Positions 1 to 6,480 of a stretch of DNA of 21,078 nucleotides are shown here, piece by piece. How positions within the stretch are numbered: the first letter of the stretch is position 1; each line of letters starts with the position of its first letter. The notes beneath the pieces are model-generated. The model saw nothing but the letters and a program-made list of their open reading frames with translations, had not been told where the DNA came from and did no database searches. Source of the DNA: JAPLGZ01 sp038225095 (lineage in GTDB: Bacteria; Chloroflexota; Anaerolineae; Caldilineales; Caldilineaceae); NCBI GenBank assembly GCA_038225095.1, contig JBBREZ010000049.1:1-21078 (forward strand). The letters are read 5' to 3'. The translations under genes and the position numbers were made by a program.

Positions 1-136
1 TTGCGTCCTGGCTGCCATCGTCGATTACCAGATATTCAATGCTGTCAATGCCCGGCAACTGGCGCGGCAAAGCAGCCACGGTCTGCGGCAATGTTTTGGC
101 TTCGTTATAACACGGAATTTGAATGATCAGTTTCAC
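1..136 (-). CDS. Glycosyltransferase family 2, N-terminal fragment (runs off window)
   Basis: Only about the first 45 residues are inside the window. Starting from GTG at 136, the protein begins with a beta strand and the IPCYNEAKTLPQT segment, and later has YLVIDDGSQDA. These are the two nucleotide-sugar-binding strands of GT-A family 2 enzymes, and DDGS includes the first Asp of the metal and nucleotide site. The reading frame is closed by TGA at 166-164, so GTG is the only usual start codon available. No strong Shine-Dalgarno sequence is seen. The opening (KLIIQIPCYNE) resembles the polyprenyl-phosphate sugar synthase type, which would make lipid-linked sugar donors at the cytoplasmic face of the membrane. 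That would suit the GT-C enzymes further along the window, but the subfamily cannot be fixed from 45 residues. Confidence 0.85.
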   Translation of the reverse strand, partial: MKLIIQIPCYNEAKTLPQTVAALPRQLPGIDSIEYLVIDDGSQDA

Positions 137-225
137 AGCGCTGATGGGCCAGACACCCGCTTCTCATCAAGAATATGCTGGGCAATGCTAACAATCATGT
201 GACGAAACCAGCTATTCTCCAGCCG

Positions 226-1203
226 TTAATCACGGTTTTTCGGTTTACCAAGCAAATTCCCAAAGAACATTTGACGGATCGAGCCCTTCGCTTCGACCGG
301 TATGGGTTCGGAGGCGATATCCCAGTTTTTGAGGACGGCCTGCGCTTCCCATTCCACCCGCGCCTGAACCGTTTGTTCCAACGTTGTCAATAGGGGATGG
401 GGTTGATCGGGTTGGGCTTCGGCGGTCAGCAGTTCGCGCCAGTCGGCGAGTGCTTGCTGTAATTGATCGATCCGAAACAAGAGCTGTTCACGATTCGCCT
501 GGAACGCACCAAAAAGATGTTCGGCGCTGTGCTCGAGCGCAGTCGCCTGGGCAAACGGGCGACCAGCCAGCCGTTTGACATCGCGCCAGCTCACTGCGGT
601 CGAGTTTACCTGCATCATCGCCGCCGCTAACAGTTGGGGCAATTGTTCGACGCCCGCAATCATGCCGTCATGCTCCTGGACATCCACAAACAACGGCTTG
701 GCGCCCAGACGCTCGACAAAATCACTGGCTAATTGCACGGCGCGGGAATCGGTGTGCAAACCGGGCGCAACACAAAAAATTGCCTCATCAAACAGATCGG
801 CGCGGGTTGTGAGTGAGCCACCGACACCGGAAAGGATCGGGTGGCCGACCACAAAATGGGTATGTTGGGGCAGATATTGCGCAGCCAGATCAATAGCTGG
901 CTGCATCACGTCGACGAGGGCAAAGACAAGCGTATTGGGTTTGAGATCCTGGCTGAGATGCGTGAACAGGGCTTGTAATTCACTCACGGGCACGGCCAGC
1001 ACGATTAATTCGGCATTGGCATAAGCATTGTAGAGATTCCACTCGAGGCGCTGTACGGCGTTCTGGCGGCGCGCCTGTTGTCCGGCGTCGGGATTTTTGT
1101 CGTGTCCAACAATTTCAAAATTGCCTGGCGTACGTTGCAACCCCAGCCCAACGCTAGCGCCCGTCAAACCTAGTCCGATAATCGTAATAATTGGCTTTGC
1201 CAT
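226..1203 (-). CDS. TyrA-like prephenate/arogenate dehydrogenase family protein
   Basis: This is a 325-residue protein with an N-terminal Rossmann fold. It has GLGLTG at 10-15 and an acidic residue after the second strand (GHD, Asp35), which suggests NAD(H). The C-terminal part is helical. VVGHPILSG around His121 followed by ADLFDEA matches the TyrA active-site region (GHP, then LF). EHDGMIAGVEQLPQLLAAA at 177-195 aligns with the usual HDxxxAxxSHLPH stretch. In the tyrosine pathway this family oxidises and decarboxylates prephenate or arogenate. Here the SHLPH signature reads EQLPQ, losing both of its histidines, so the substrate may differ. No ACT or chorismate mutase domain is present. ATG at 1203 is preferred over a TTG six codons upstream because GGGAG lies about 6 nt before it. 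The gene stands alone, about 300 nt from the HD gene. Confidence 0.85.
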   Translation of the reverse strand: MAKPIITIIGLGLTGASVGLGLQRTPGNFEIVGHDKNPDAGQQARRQNAVQRLEWNLYNAYANAELIVLAVPVSELQALFTHLSQDLKPNTLVFALVDVMQPAIDLAAQYLPQHTHFVVGHPILSGVGGSLTTRADLFDEAIFCVAPGLHTDSRAVQLASDFVERLGAKPLFVDVQEHDGMIAGVEQLPQLLAAAMMQVNSTAVSWRDVKRLAGRPFAQATALEHSAEHLFGAFQANREQLLFRIDQLQQALADWRELLTAEAQPDQPHPLLTTLEQTVQARVEWEAQAVLKNWDIASEPIPVEAKGSIRQMFFGNLLGKPKNRD

Positions 1204-1263
1204 GCTTACTCCCAACCCCAATAATGCAAATGTCAGATTGCAAGAAAATTGTTACATCTCGCT

Positions 1264-1292
1264 GATTTATTTTTAGCGAAAACCGTGTACAA
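1264..1292 (-). promoter_or_regulatory. Possible promoter of the TyrA-like gene
   Basis: On the minus strand, TTGTAC (1292-1287) and TAAATC (1269-1264) are separated by 17 nt. The -10 box matches the consensus poorly (3 of 6). It lies about 60 nt upstream of the ATG. The same -35 hexamer, TTGTAC, appears in the better promoter at 3082. This is a weak candidate chosen on spacing only. Apart from this and the inverted repeat at 1327-1395, nothing else is seen in the 1204-1511 gap. Confidence 0.25.
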
Positions 1293-1326
1293 TCTGAAAG
1301 TCTTGTGACGAAATATAGCAAGGATA

Positions 1327-1395
1327 GACAAGGGTTGTAGGGGTTCTGCTTGCTGAACCTGCTGGGCGCAGAACAGAACCCCTATAACCCTTGTC
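1327..1395. repeat. Intergenic inverted repeat, 22-bp arms (GTAGGGG type)
   Basis: The arms at 1327-1348 and 1374-1395 are complementary over 22 bases with one mismatch (G1337 against T1385). They enclose a 25-nt loop. The outer ends read GACAAGGG and CCCTTGTC, and the inner core is GTAGGGGTTCTG with its complement. CAGAAC occurs twice in overlap (1369-1374 and 1374-1379), so the left arm could pair in a slipped register. The repeat lies downstream of the HD gene stop and upstream of the TyrA-like gene, both minus. It could terminate the HD transcript, although no clear T run follows it on the minus strand. Its shape and GTAGGG start are shared with the palindrome at 11012. Confidence 0.8.
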
Positions 1396-1511
1396 CAATC
1401 TATATCTATTTTCTCTAGTCAGTGATTATTTCGCTTGAAGTTTAACAAGATCAGAACTTTAACAACAGCATACCCACGGATAGACACCTGACAGTTCAAA
1501 CCAGGCGAAAT

Positions 1512-2114
1512 TTAGTGGCGGCTATCGGCTGCCTGTAAGGCCAGCAACAAGGCACAGCGTGGATCGTCCGCCGGGCACGCAGACGCCTGATGCTGCGCGA
1601 TCAGCCAACAGGCGTCGGGCGTACAGCCAGCCGCGCAAGCCCACGTCGCGCCAATCAGGGGATGTTCACGCTGGACATAGAGGGCATAGCGCCAACCTTG
1701 TTGTGGATCGGCAACAGCCAAGCTATCGATCCACTTGGGCGCAAACGCCGCTAACAGCACCAACGGGCCGCGCAACCAAAGGCCAAGTGGCACGCCTGCG
1801 TCATCCGCAGCCACTTTACCTACATCGTGCAAGAGCGCCGCCACAAGCAAATCAGGCTGATCATATCCGGCCGCTTGGAGAGTAGCCAACACATTTAAAC
1901 TGTGGCGTTGGGCATCAATCGGCATACGCGCAAAGAGTGTAACGGCTGCGCTTGGCAAAATCTGCGCTACCATTTGGCTTTCGGCCACCGCAACCTGCGC
2001 ATTCAAGCCCTGGAAGAATTGACGTAGGCGATACACAATGCGTTGTCCCAGGCTAACTGAGCCCAATCTCAGTGTACTTTGGGGTCTCCTTGGCGGCGCT
2101 AATCGTACGTCCAT
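1512..2114 (-). CDS. HD-domain metal-dependent phosphohydrolase
   Basis: This 200-residue protein has the pattern of HD hydrolases: His71 in RHS, ALLHDVGK with His96-Asp97, His151 in REHPLIGA, His175 in AQHQ, and Asp197 near the C-terminus. Such a set can hold one or two metal ions for phosphoester hydrolysis on nucleotides or signalling molecules. The substrate cannot be told from sequence. The first 60 residues are basic and then helical, with no signal peptide. A short hydrophobic stretch (LRGPLVLLAAFAP, about 115-126) lies within the domain. The ATG is 2 nt past the stop of the M50 protease gene, so the two are probably co-transcribed and perhaps translationally coupled. No GYP motif is present, so it is not a typical c-di-GMP HD-GYP enzyme. 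Confidence 0.85.
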   Translation of the reverse strand: MDVRLAPPRRPQSTLRLGSVSLGQRIVYRLRQFFQGLNAQVAVAESQMVAQILPSAAVTLFARMPIDAQRHSLNVLATLQAAGYDQPDLLVAALLHDVGKVAADDAGVPLGLWLRGPLVLLAAFAPKWIDSLAVADPQQGWRYALYVQREHPLIGATWACAAGCTPDACWLIAQHQASACPADDPRCALLLALQAADSRH

Positions 2115-2116
2115 AC

Positions 2117-2851
2117 TTACGTCAAAAAGATCCTAGATAGCGTACGTAAGACCAGTTGTACCGGTACAGAAATGATGTCGCGGGCCAGAAAAAGCACGGC
2201 AAACAAAATCAAAAACCCATACTGACTCAACTGAGCCCGCAGCTTAGATGTATCACCCGGTAGCAAAGCAAAGAGCACATGAGACCCATCTAATGGCGGG
2301 ACCGGGATCAAATTAAAGACAAAAAGCGAAACGTTAATCACAATAAAGTTGCGCAGAAATTCAAACACGAAGCCACCCGCGGGGTTAAGGCGCAGCAAGA
2401 TAAAGCCCAAAATCGCCAACACAAGGTTACTCAGTGGACCAGCTATAGCGACCAAAATGATACCTAAGCGGCGATCAATGGTAATGCGGTTAGGATTCCA
2501 TTGCACGGGTTTCGCCCACCCAAAGCCGGCCAACAAGATCAAAATCGCGCCCATTGGGTCAATATGCACCAGGGGATTGAGCGTATAACGGCCTTGCAAC
2601 TTGGGTGTATCGTCACCCAGTGCAACAGCTGTGGCCGCATGGGCAAATTCGTGAACAGGAAAAGCGATGAAGACGATAGTCGCAATGGCCAGCAAGCGCG
2701 CTGGGCTCAGCAGACCACCACCACCGGTCACGGCAATCCAATAAAGGAGGAGCAAGCCAACGATCGCCACAGTAATTTTCTGATATTGTGAGAGCGAACT
2801 CCACCAGTTACTCAATACATTCCGGCCACGACCAGAGAAATTCGAGTACAT
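2117..2851 (-). CDS. M50 (site-2 type) intramembrane zinc metalloprotease
   Basis: This 244-residue polytopic membrane protein has the zinc ligand motif HEFAH at 67-71 inside a hydrophobic helix. A second motif, NLIPVPPLDG (about 180-189), supplies the third ligand Asp188. Between them is GFGWAKPVQWNP, the loop signature of the compact prokaryotic site-2 proteases. Hydrophobic segments lie near 25-45, 52-75, 98-112, 128-155, 165-185 and 205-225. The length fits the minimal S2P group without PDZ or CBS domains. Substrates of this family are transmembrane anti-sigma factors or other membrane proteins, but none is encoded nearby. ATG at 2851 is chosen because AAAGGA lies about 6 nt before it. 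An in-frame ATG at 2881 would add ten residues but has poorer spacing to a Shine-Dalgarno sequence. It leads the HD gene. Confidence 0.92.
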   Translation of the reverse strand: MYSNFSGRGRNVLSNWWSSLSQYQKITVAIVGLLLLYWIAVTGGGGLLSPARLLAIATIVFIAFPVHEFAHAATAVALGDDTPKLQGRYTLNPLVHIDPMGAILILLAGFGWAKPVQWNPNRITIDRRLGIILVAIAGPLSNLVLAILGFILLRLNPAGGFVFEFLRNFIVINVSLFVFNLIPVPPLDGSHVLFALLPGDTSKLRAQLSQYGFLILFAVLFLARDIISVPVQLVLRTLSRIFLT

Positions 2852-2929
2852 CAGGATCCTTTCAAATACGAAGCGCCACATCAGGCCAAATCGGTATAGT
2901 TCGGCGTTGGTGCGCTATGATTTGGGCAA

Positions 2930-2938
2930 ATTATAGCA
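2930..2938 (-). promoter_or_regulatory. Extended -10 promoter of the M50-HD operon
   Basis: On the minus strand the sequence reads TGCTATAAT: a perfect TATAAT (2935-2930) preceded by the TG of an extended -10 element. It is about 50 nt upstream of the better-supported ATG at 2119-side neighbour's leader gene (M50, 2851). A -35 element is not clear; the nearest candidate, TTGTGG, would need 19-nt spacing. The rest of the 2852-3179 divergent region shows only the plus-strand promoter at 3082 and AT-rich sequence. Confidence 0.55.
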
Positions 2939-3081
2939 TATTCGTCTATCATTACCACAATTATTCATCGCTCATCCGACGGAAGTAAGCACGCTTGAAT
3001 GTGCGTTTGTACTGGGAGCGCAGTTTTAGGCTGGCATCTATCGAATTAACCCTATTGTCCTATTGACGGCGATCATCTAAC

Positions 3082-3110
3082 TTGTACAATAGATATACCA
3101 TCCGTATAAT
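3082..3110 (+). promoter_or_regulatory. Promoter of the glycosidase-like/solute-binding protein operon
   Basis: TTGTAC (3082-3087) and TATAAT (3105-3110) are separated by exactly 17 nt. The -10 is a perfect match and the -35 keeps the important TTG. Transcription would begin around 3117, giving a short leader before the glycosidase-like gene. No operator-like inverted repeat overlaps it. Confidence 0.6.
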
Positions 3111-3179
3111 TCTTCAATTATCGTATGCTATGAATTTACACAGCGCTAACTTTTGTCATTCGCTCACCTGGCCATTGCT

Positions 3180-4298
3180 GTGAACTATCGAAACCTTCTA
3201 ACGCCGCGGCTGCTCGCAGTGCTCGCCATTGCCATGTTAGTTGTTGGCTTAGCGGTGGCGATGATTGATTACTTTCGTTCTTCAGTTGCGCTTGGCCCCC
3301 AGCAATCTGTTGCGACAAGCAATCCCAAAATCGGCGTTCATACCCGGCTAACCGACGAGGTTGAACCGTGGAAAATCAAACACAGTTTAGAAATGGTGCG
3401 CGAAATGGGCGCGTCTTGGATTGTGGAGTATTTTCCTTGGGCTTATATAGAGTCTAGTCCCGGTCAATATAATTGGGCCCATGCGGATTTGGTGATCGAT
3501 CATGCCAACCGCCAAGGTTTGGCTGTTATTGCGCGGATGGGATTTGTGCCCGGATGGGCGCGCCCCAAGGGCACAACCGATTTATATTTGGATCAGCTTC
3601 ATTTTCAGGATTTTGGCCGCTTTGCTGCCCAGTTTGCCGCTCGCTATGCCGGCAAAGTGAAGTATATGATCATCTGGAATGAACCCAATTTGAGCCTGGA
3701 ATGGGGCTACCAACCGGTTGATCCAGCCAACTATGTAACGATGCTGCGCACAGTCTATCCACTGGTCAAAGCGGCTAATCCACAGATGCAGATCTTGGCT
3801 GGTGCGCTGGCGCCAACGCTAGCCCTCCCTGGCAGCGAATCAGGCATGAACGATCTGGATTATTTACAAAGTATGTACGCTGACGGCGCAGCTCGTTATT
3901 TTGATATCCTGGCGGTTCACGCCTATGGCTGGCATTCGGAGCCCGATGAGCCAGCGGCGAAAGATGTGGTTAATTTTCGGCGTACCGAATTACTACGCGC
4001 CATTATGGTGACCAATGGTGACGGCGCAAAAACGGTGATGATCACCGAAGCGGGCTGGAATGATCACCCACGCTGGACGCGTGCGGTGCTGCCCAGCCAA
4101 CGGATCGCGTATACGATTCGCGCTTATGCGATTGCCAAAAAAGAGTGGCCTTGGGTCCAAACCGTCTGCTTTTGGGCTTTTCGCTATCCGTGGGATGCCA
4201 AAAGTTACCAAGATTATTTTACCTTTGTCCGCACCGATTTCGAGCCTAAGCCGATCTATCTCGAAGTACAGCGTTATGCGCAGGCGCCAGCAAAATGA
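3180..4298 (+). CDS. Membrane-anchored clan GH-A-like glycoside hydrolase
   Basis: From GTG at 3180 the product is 372 residues. A basic start (NYRNLLTPR) is followed by one membrane segment (about 10-30), so the rest should lie outside the cytoplasm as a signal-anchored protein. The remainder looks like a single TIM barrel. WAYIESSPGQYNW (about 87-99) is typical of GH5/GH39-related barrels. IIWNEPN carries the likely acid/base Glu168 after strand 4, and MITEAGWND carries the likely nucleophile Glu290 after strand 7. Both catalytic residues are kept, so it should be active on a beta-linked glycan, but the family and sugar cannot be named. A TTG at 3153 would add nine residues; neither start has a Shine-Dalgarno sequence. 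A 17-codon frame from ATG 3130 ends in TGA overlapping the GTG and might couple initiation. The stop overlaps the next start (ATGA). Confidence 0.85.
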   Translation: MNYRNLLTPRLLAVLAIAMLVVGLAVAMIDYFRSSVALGPQQSVATSNPKIGVHTRLTDEVEPWKIKHSLEMVREMGASWIVEYFPWAYIESSPGQYNWAHADLVIDHANRQGLAVIARMGFVPGWARPKGTTDLYLDQLHFQDFGRFAAQFAARYAGKVKYMIIWNEPNLSLEWGYQPVDPANYVTMLRTVYPLVKAANPQMQILAGALAPTLALPGSESGMNDLDYLQSMYADGAARYFDILAVHAYGWHSEPDEPAAKDVVNFRRTELLRAIMVTNGDGAKTVMITEAGWNDHPRWTRAVLPSQRIAYTIRAYAIAKKEWPWVQTVCFWAFRYPWDAKSYQDYFTFVRTDFEPKPIYLEVQRYAQAPAK

Positions 4299-5137
4299 TC
4301 AAAGTTCAGGCGATCAAGCAGCAGGTGATCAAACATCAATGGCTGGCAGCGGCGCTAGGCTTATGCATGATGATTTTGCTTGGTGGCGTAATTTTTGAAC
4401 GCGACAGCATCTTCCCTGTCCAGGACCGCACCTGGCAAACGATGCAACAAAATCGGGTCTGGCGGATTGGCGCCGACCCTAGTTTTCCCCCTTTTGAGCA
4501 ATTGGGCGCCAACGGCCAACCGGAGGGTTACGACATTGACTTAGCCCGCCAGATGGCCGCTAAGTGGGGGTTGCAGGTGCAAATTGTCAGCATCGGGTTT
4601 GATAGTTTGTTAGATGCGCTGCAAGCGGGCAAGATCGATAGCGTGATCAGCGCGCTGCCATACGACGAGCGCCTGACCCAAAACGTCACCTATTCGGCGC
4701 CTTATTTTGAAGCAGGTATTCGTCTAGCCGTCCGCCAAACTTCAGCGCTGACAGGTGTAGACCAGTTGAAGGATCCCAAACTTACGCCCAAGATCGCCGT
4801 TGAATGGGGCAGCAGCGGCGATCTGGTGGGGCGACGGCTCCAGCGCGAAACTGCGGCCATCCAGATTGCGCAATTTTCTACGCCCGAAGCAGCCGTGAAT
4901 GCGCTATTGCAGGATCAAACGATCACGGCCTTGTTGGTGGATCAAGTGACATTACGCCAAATGCAAGGGGAAGGCAAACTGATCAAGGCCCTTGGACCAG
5001 TGCTCGAAAGCAACCCATATGTGATCGCAATGCCCCATACGGCACCGATTTTACAGGCGCAAGTTGAGCAAGCACTGCTCAATTTGCAAGCTAGTGGGCT
5101 GCCAACCCAGTTAGAAAATAAATGGTTTGACAAATAA
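4295..5137 (+). CDS. Membrane-anchored family 3 solute-binding protein (amino-acid type), orphan
   Basis: This 280-residue protein has an N-terminal membrane segment (about 15-35) and then a bilobal periplasmic binding domain of the SBP_bac_3 type. GADPSFPPFE (59-68) opens lobe 1, GYDIDLARQMA (78-88) is the family signature, and DERL with Arg126 sits where the ligand carboxylate-binding Arg of amino-acid binding proteins lies. YSAPYFEAG follows. EWGSSGD (170-176) begins lobe 2, and LLVDQ carries the usual late Asp. It should bind an amino acid or similar small molecule outside the membrane. The segment LGLC lacks a small residue before Cys, so it is not a good lipobox and the protein is probably anchored by the uncleaved helix. 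No permease or ATPase gene is next to it. The ATGA overlap with the glycosidase-like gene implies coupled expression. Confidence 0.9.
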   Translation: MIKVQAIKQQVIKHQWLAAALGLCMMILLGGVIFERDSIFPVQDRTWQTMQQNRVWRIGADPSFPPFEQLGANGQPEGYDIDLARQMAAKWGLQVQIVSIGFDSLLDALQAGKIDSVISALPYDERLTQNVTYSAPYFEAGIRLAVRQTSALTGVDQLKDPKLTPKIAVEWGSSGDLVGRRLQRETAAIQIAQFSTPEAAVNALLQDQTITALLVDQVTLRQMQGEGKLIKALGPVLESNPYVIAMPHTAPILQAQVEQALLNLQASGLPTQLENKWFDK

Positions 5138-5157
5138 AAACCGATTTTGCGCTTGTG

Positions 5158-5221
5158 GGCTGTCAAACCACAGCCATGTTGTCCATTTGAGTTCGGCGGT
5201 TACAAACCGCACCGACAACAT
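5158..5221 (+). other. Structured intergenic leader with two hairpins
   Basis: In the 221-nt gap after the solute-binding gene, GGCTGT/ACAGCC (5158-5163 and 5170-5175, 6-nt loop) is followed directly by an 8-bp outer stem (5176-5183 with 5214-5221). That stem encloses a GCGGTT/AACCGC hairpin (5196-5201 and 5205-5210). No T run follows, so a simple rho-independent terminator is unlikely. It may be a structured leader of the phosphoesterase gene or a processed 3' end. No known riboswitch consensus was recognised. The remainder, 5222-5348, shows no clear feature. Confidence 0.45.
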
Positions 5222-5348
5222 CCCGTCGAGGCGGCCAATCCGACCTTCTAAGACCATCTCTAAGCTTTTTACCAAGCTGGGCTGTAGTTCGCACCGGAAA
5301 TTCGGAAGATCTCCCCATAAAGCTTATACGTCAGCATTAAACAGTTCC

Positions 5349-5361
5349 GGAGGAAAATTTG
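5349..5361 (+). promoter_or_regulatory. Strong Shine-Dalgarno selecting a TTG start
   Basis: GGAGG at 5349-5353 lies 5 nt before the TTG at 5359-5361. The nearest ATG (5369) is out of frame. This ribosome binding site is the reason for choosing TTG as the phosphoesterase start. Confidence 0.75.
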
Positions 5362-6282
5362 TTCAACAATGAACGGATTCGGATCGGCTTGTGCGCCGAT
5401 ACCCACTTTTGGCCTACCAATACACTCTATAGTGGATCACACGGCAGCCTACAGCTGCAACCGTGGTCTGAACAACTACAAACCGTGTTATTGGCTGAAT
5501 TAGAGGGCGCACAACTTGATTATGTGATCCACATGGGTGATATTACCTGCGGCGGCGGTGTTTATAATATGCCAGAGCAGGAATTCTATACGGCGTTGGA
5601 ACACACCCACCAAACATATAACCGGCTTGCCGCGCGCTTTTATGCCTTGCCGGGCAATCATGATTGTCCACCAGGTGGCGGCAATTGGTCCTATTTTGAA
5701 CAGTTATGGGGCCTGCAAGCGGGGATAGGCGACATCATCGATACGCCAATGGCGCGGCTGGTCTTACTCAACACCCAGGGCCATTCGGCGCAACAGATCG
5801 AGGCCGCCAAGCCAACCGATCCAGTCTATGGTTGGGTTAGCGATGCAGAACTAAAACGACTGGAAGATGCGCTGGCTACGGCTGGCAAACGGCCGGTACT
5901 GCTCTTTGCCCACCAGTTGCTACAGCCCTGGAGTGAGGATAAACCGTGGGAGGATTTTTATGGCGTTCGCAACGCGGCGGCGGTCTTAGAAATGATGGAG
6001 CGCTATGGCAATGTACGAATTGTTTTTCAAGCCCACGCTCATCGTCTGGACGTGCAAACGATCTACGTGGGAACCCAACGCTGTCACTTTATCGTGATGC
6101 CTTCGATCATCGAATATCCGCTTGGCTGGTTGCGCCTGGATCTGACGCCCGGCGCCCTCCAACTATCGCTACAGCGCCTACCGTTGCCCGACTTAGCGAG
6201 TTTGGGCGGCTATAGTGGCGAAGGTCAATTATGGCGGAGTGGCAAATCGGAATGGGCCAACATGCAGATTGAACTTGCCTAG
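5359..6282 (+). CDS. Calcineurin-like metallophosphoesterase
   Basis: This 307-residue, probably cytoplasmic protein has the full set of dinuclear metal motifs of the calcineurin-like superfamily: ADTH (Asp14, His16), MGDIT (Asp61), LPGNHD (Asn100, His101), LFAH (His185) and QAHAH (His226, His228). The last motif is usually GHxH; here Ala replaces Gly. No signal peptide or membrane helix is visible. Such enzymes hydrolyse phosphomonoesters or diesters of nucleotides, proteins or lipids, and the substrate cannot be assigned. The opening RIGLCADTHFW with an early PTNTLYSG insert resembles class III phosphodiesterase-like members. TTG is the start, supported by the strong Shine-Dalgarno sequence. 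The gene is 221 nt after the solute-binding gene and converges with the minus-strand glycosyltransferase block. Confidence 0.92.
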   Translation: MFNNERIRIGLCADTHFWPTNTLYSGSHGSLQLQPWSEQLQTVLLAELEGAQLDYVIHMGDITCGGGVYNMPEQEFYTALEHTHQTYNRLAARFYALPGNHDCPPGGGNWSYFEQLWGLQAGIGDIIDTPMARLVLLNTQGHSAQQIEAAKPTDPVYGWVSDAELKRLEDALATAGKRPVLLFAHQLLQPWSEDKPWEDFYGVRNAAAVLEMMERYGNVRIVFQAHAHRLDVQTIYVGTQRCHFIVMPSIIEYPLGWLRLDLTPGALQLSLQRLPLPDLASLGGYSGEGQLWRSGKSEWANMQIELA

Positions 6283-6327
6283 AATTTATCAGATATTAGA
6301 CATGATTCGGCATCAGCATTCACCACG

Positions 6328-6401
6328 GGTAGACAAGGAGACGCCCATCCGTAGATGGGACGGCAACAGGTAGCCATCACCTGTCTACCTATATACCCAT
6401 C
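6328..6401. repeat. Intergenic multi-hairpin palindrome (GGTAGA...TCTACC type)
   Basis: The outer arms GGTAGACA (6328-6335) and TGTCTACC (6382-6389) enclose a CCCATC/GATGGG hairpin (6344-6349 and 6354-6359, 4-nt loop). CAGGT/ACCTG (6367-6371 and 6379-6383) is a second hairpin that competes with the outer stem. A second CCCATC copy at 6396-6401 could also pair with GATGGG. The element lies between converging genes, downstream of both the phosphoesterase and the 6481-8892 glycosyltransferase, so it may serve as a two-way terminator. The 11-nt string ACCTGTCTACC (6379-6389) recurs at 18755-18765. Nothing else is seen in the 6283-6480 gap. Confidence 0.7.
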
Positions 6402-6480
6402 TTTGTTAATCCAGATAATATCTATTGATAGTTGGTTTTCAGCTTCAGCGCTGCCGTCACCCTTCCTGGAACCGAAAGCG

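Noticed and set aside
1204..1221. Upstream TTG start adding six residues (MGLGVS) to the TyrA-like protein
   Set aside because: The ATG at 1203 has GGGAG at good spacing and gives the normal short N-terminus before the GLGLTG loop. The TTG would place that Shine-Dalgarno sequence inside the gene.
4357..4374. Possible lipoprotein signal (LGLC) in the solute-binding protein
   Set aside because: The residue before Cys is Leu, not Gly, Ala or Ser, and the hydrophobic run continues past the Cys, so a simple membrane anchor fits better.
5222..5348. tRNA-like or T-box-like segment (GGGCTGTAGTTCGCACC)
   Set aside because: No acceptor stem, anticodon arm or T-box consensus could be matched around it.
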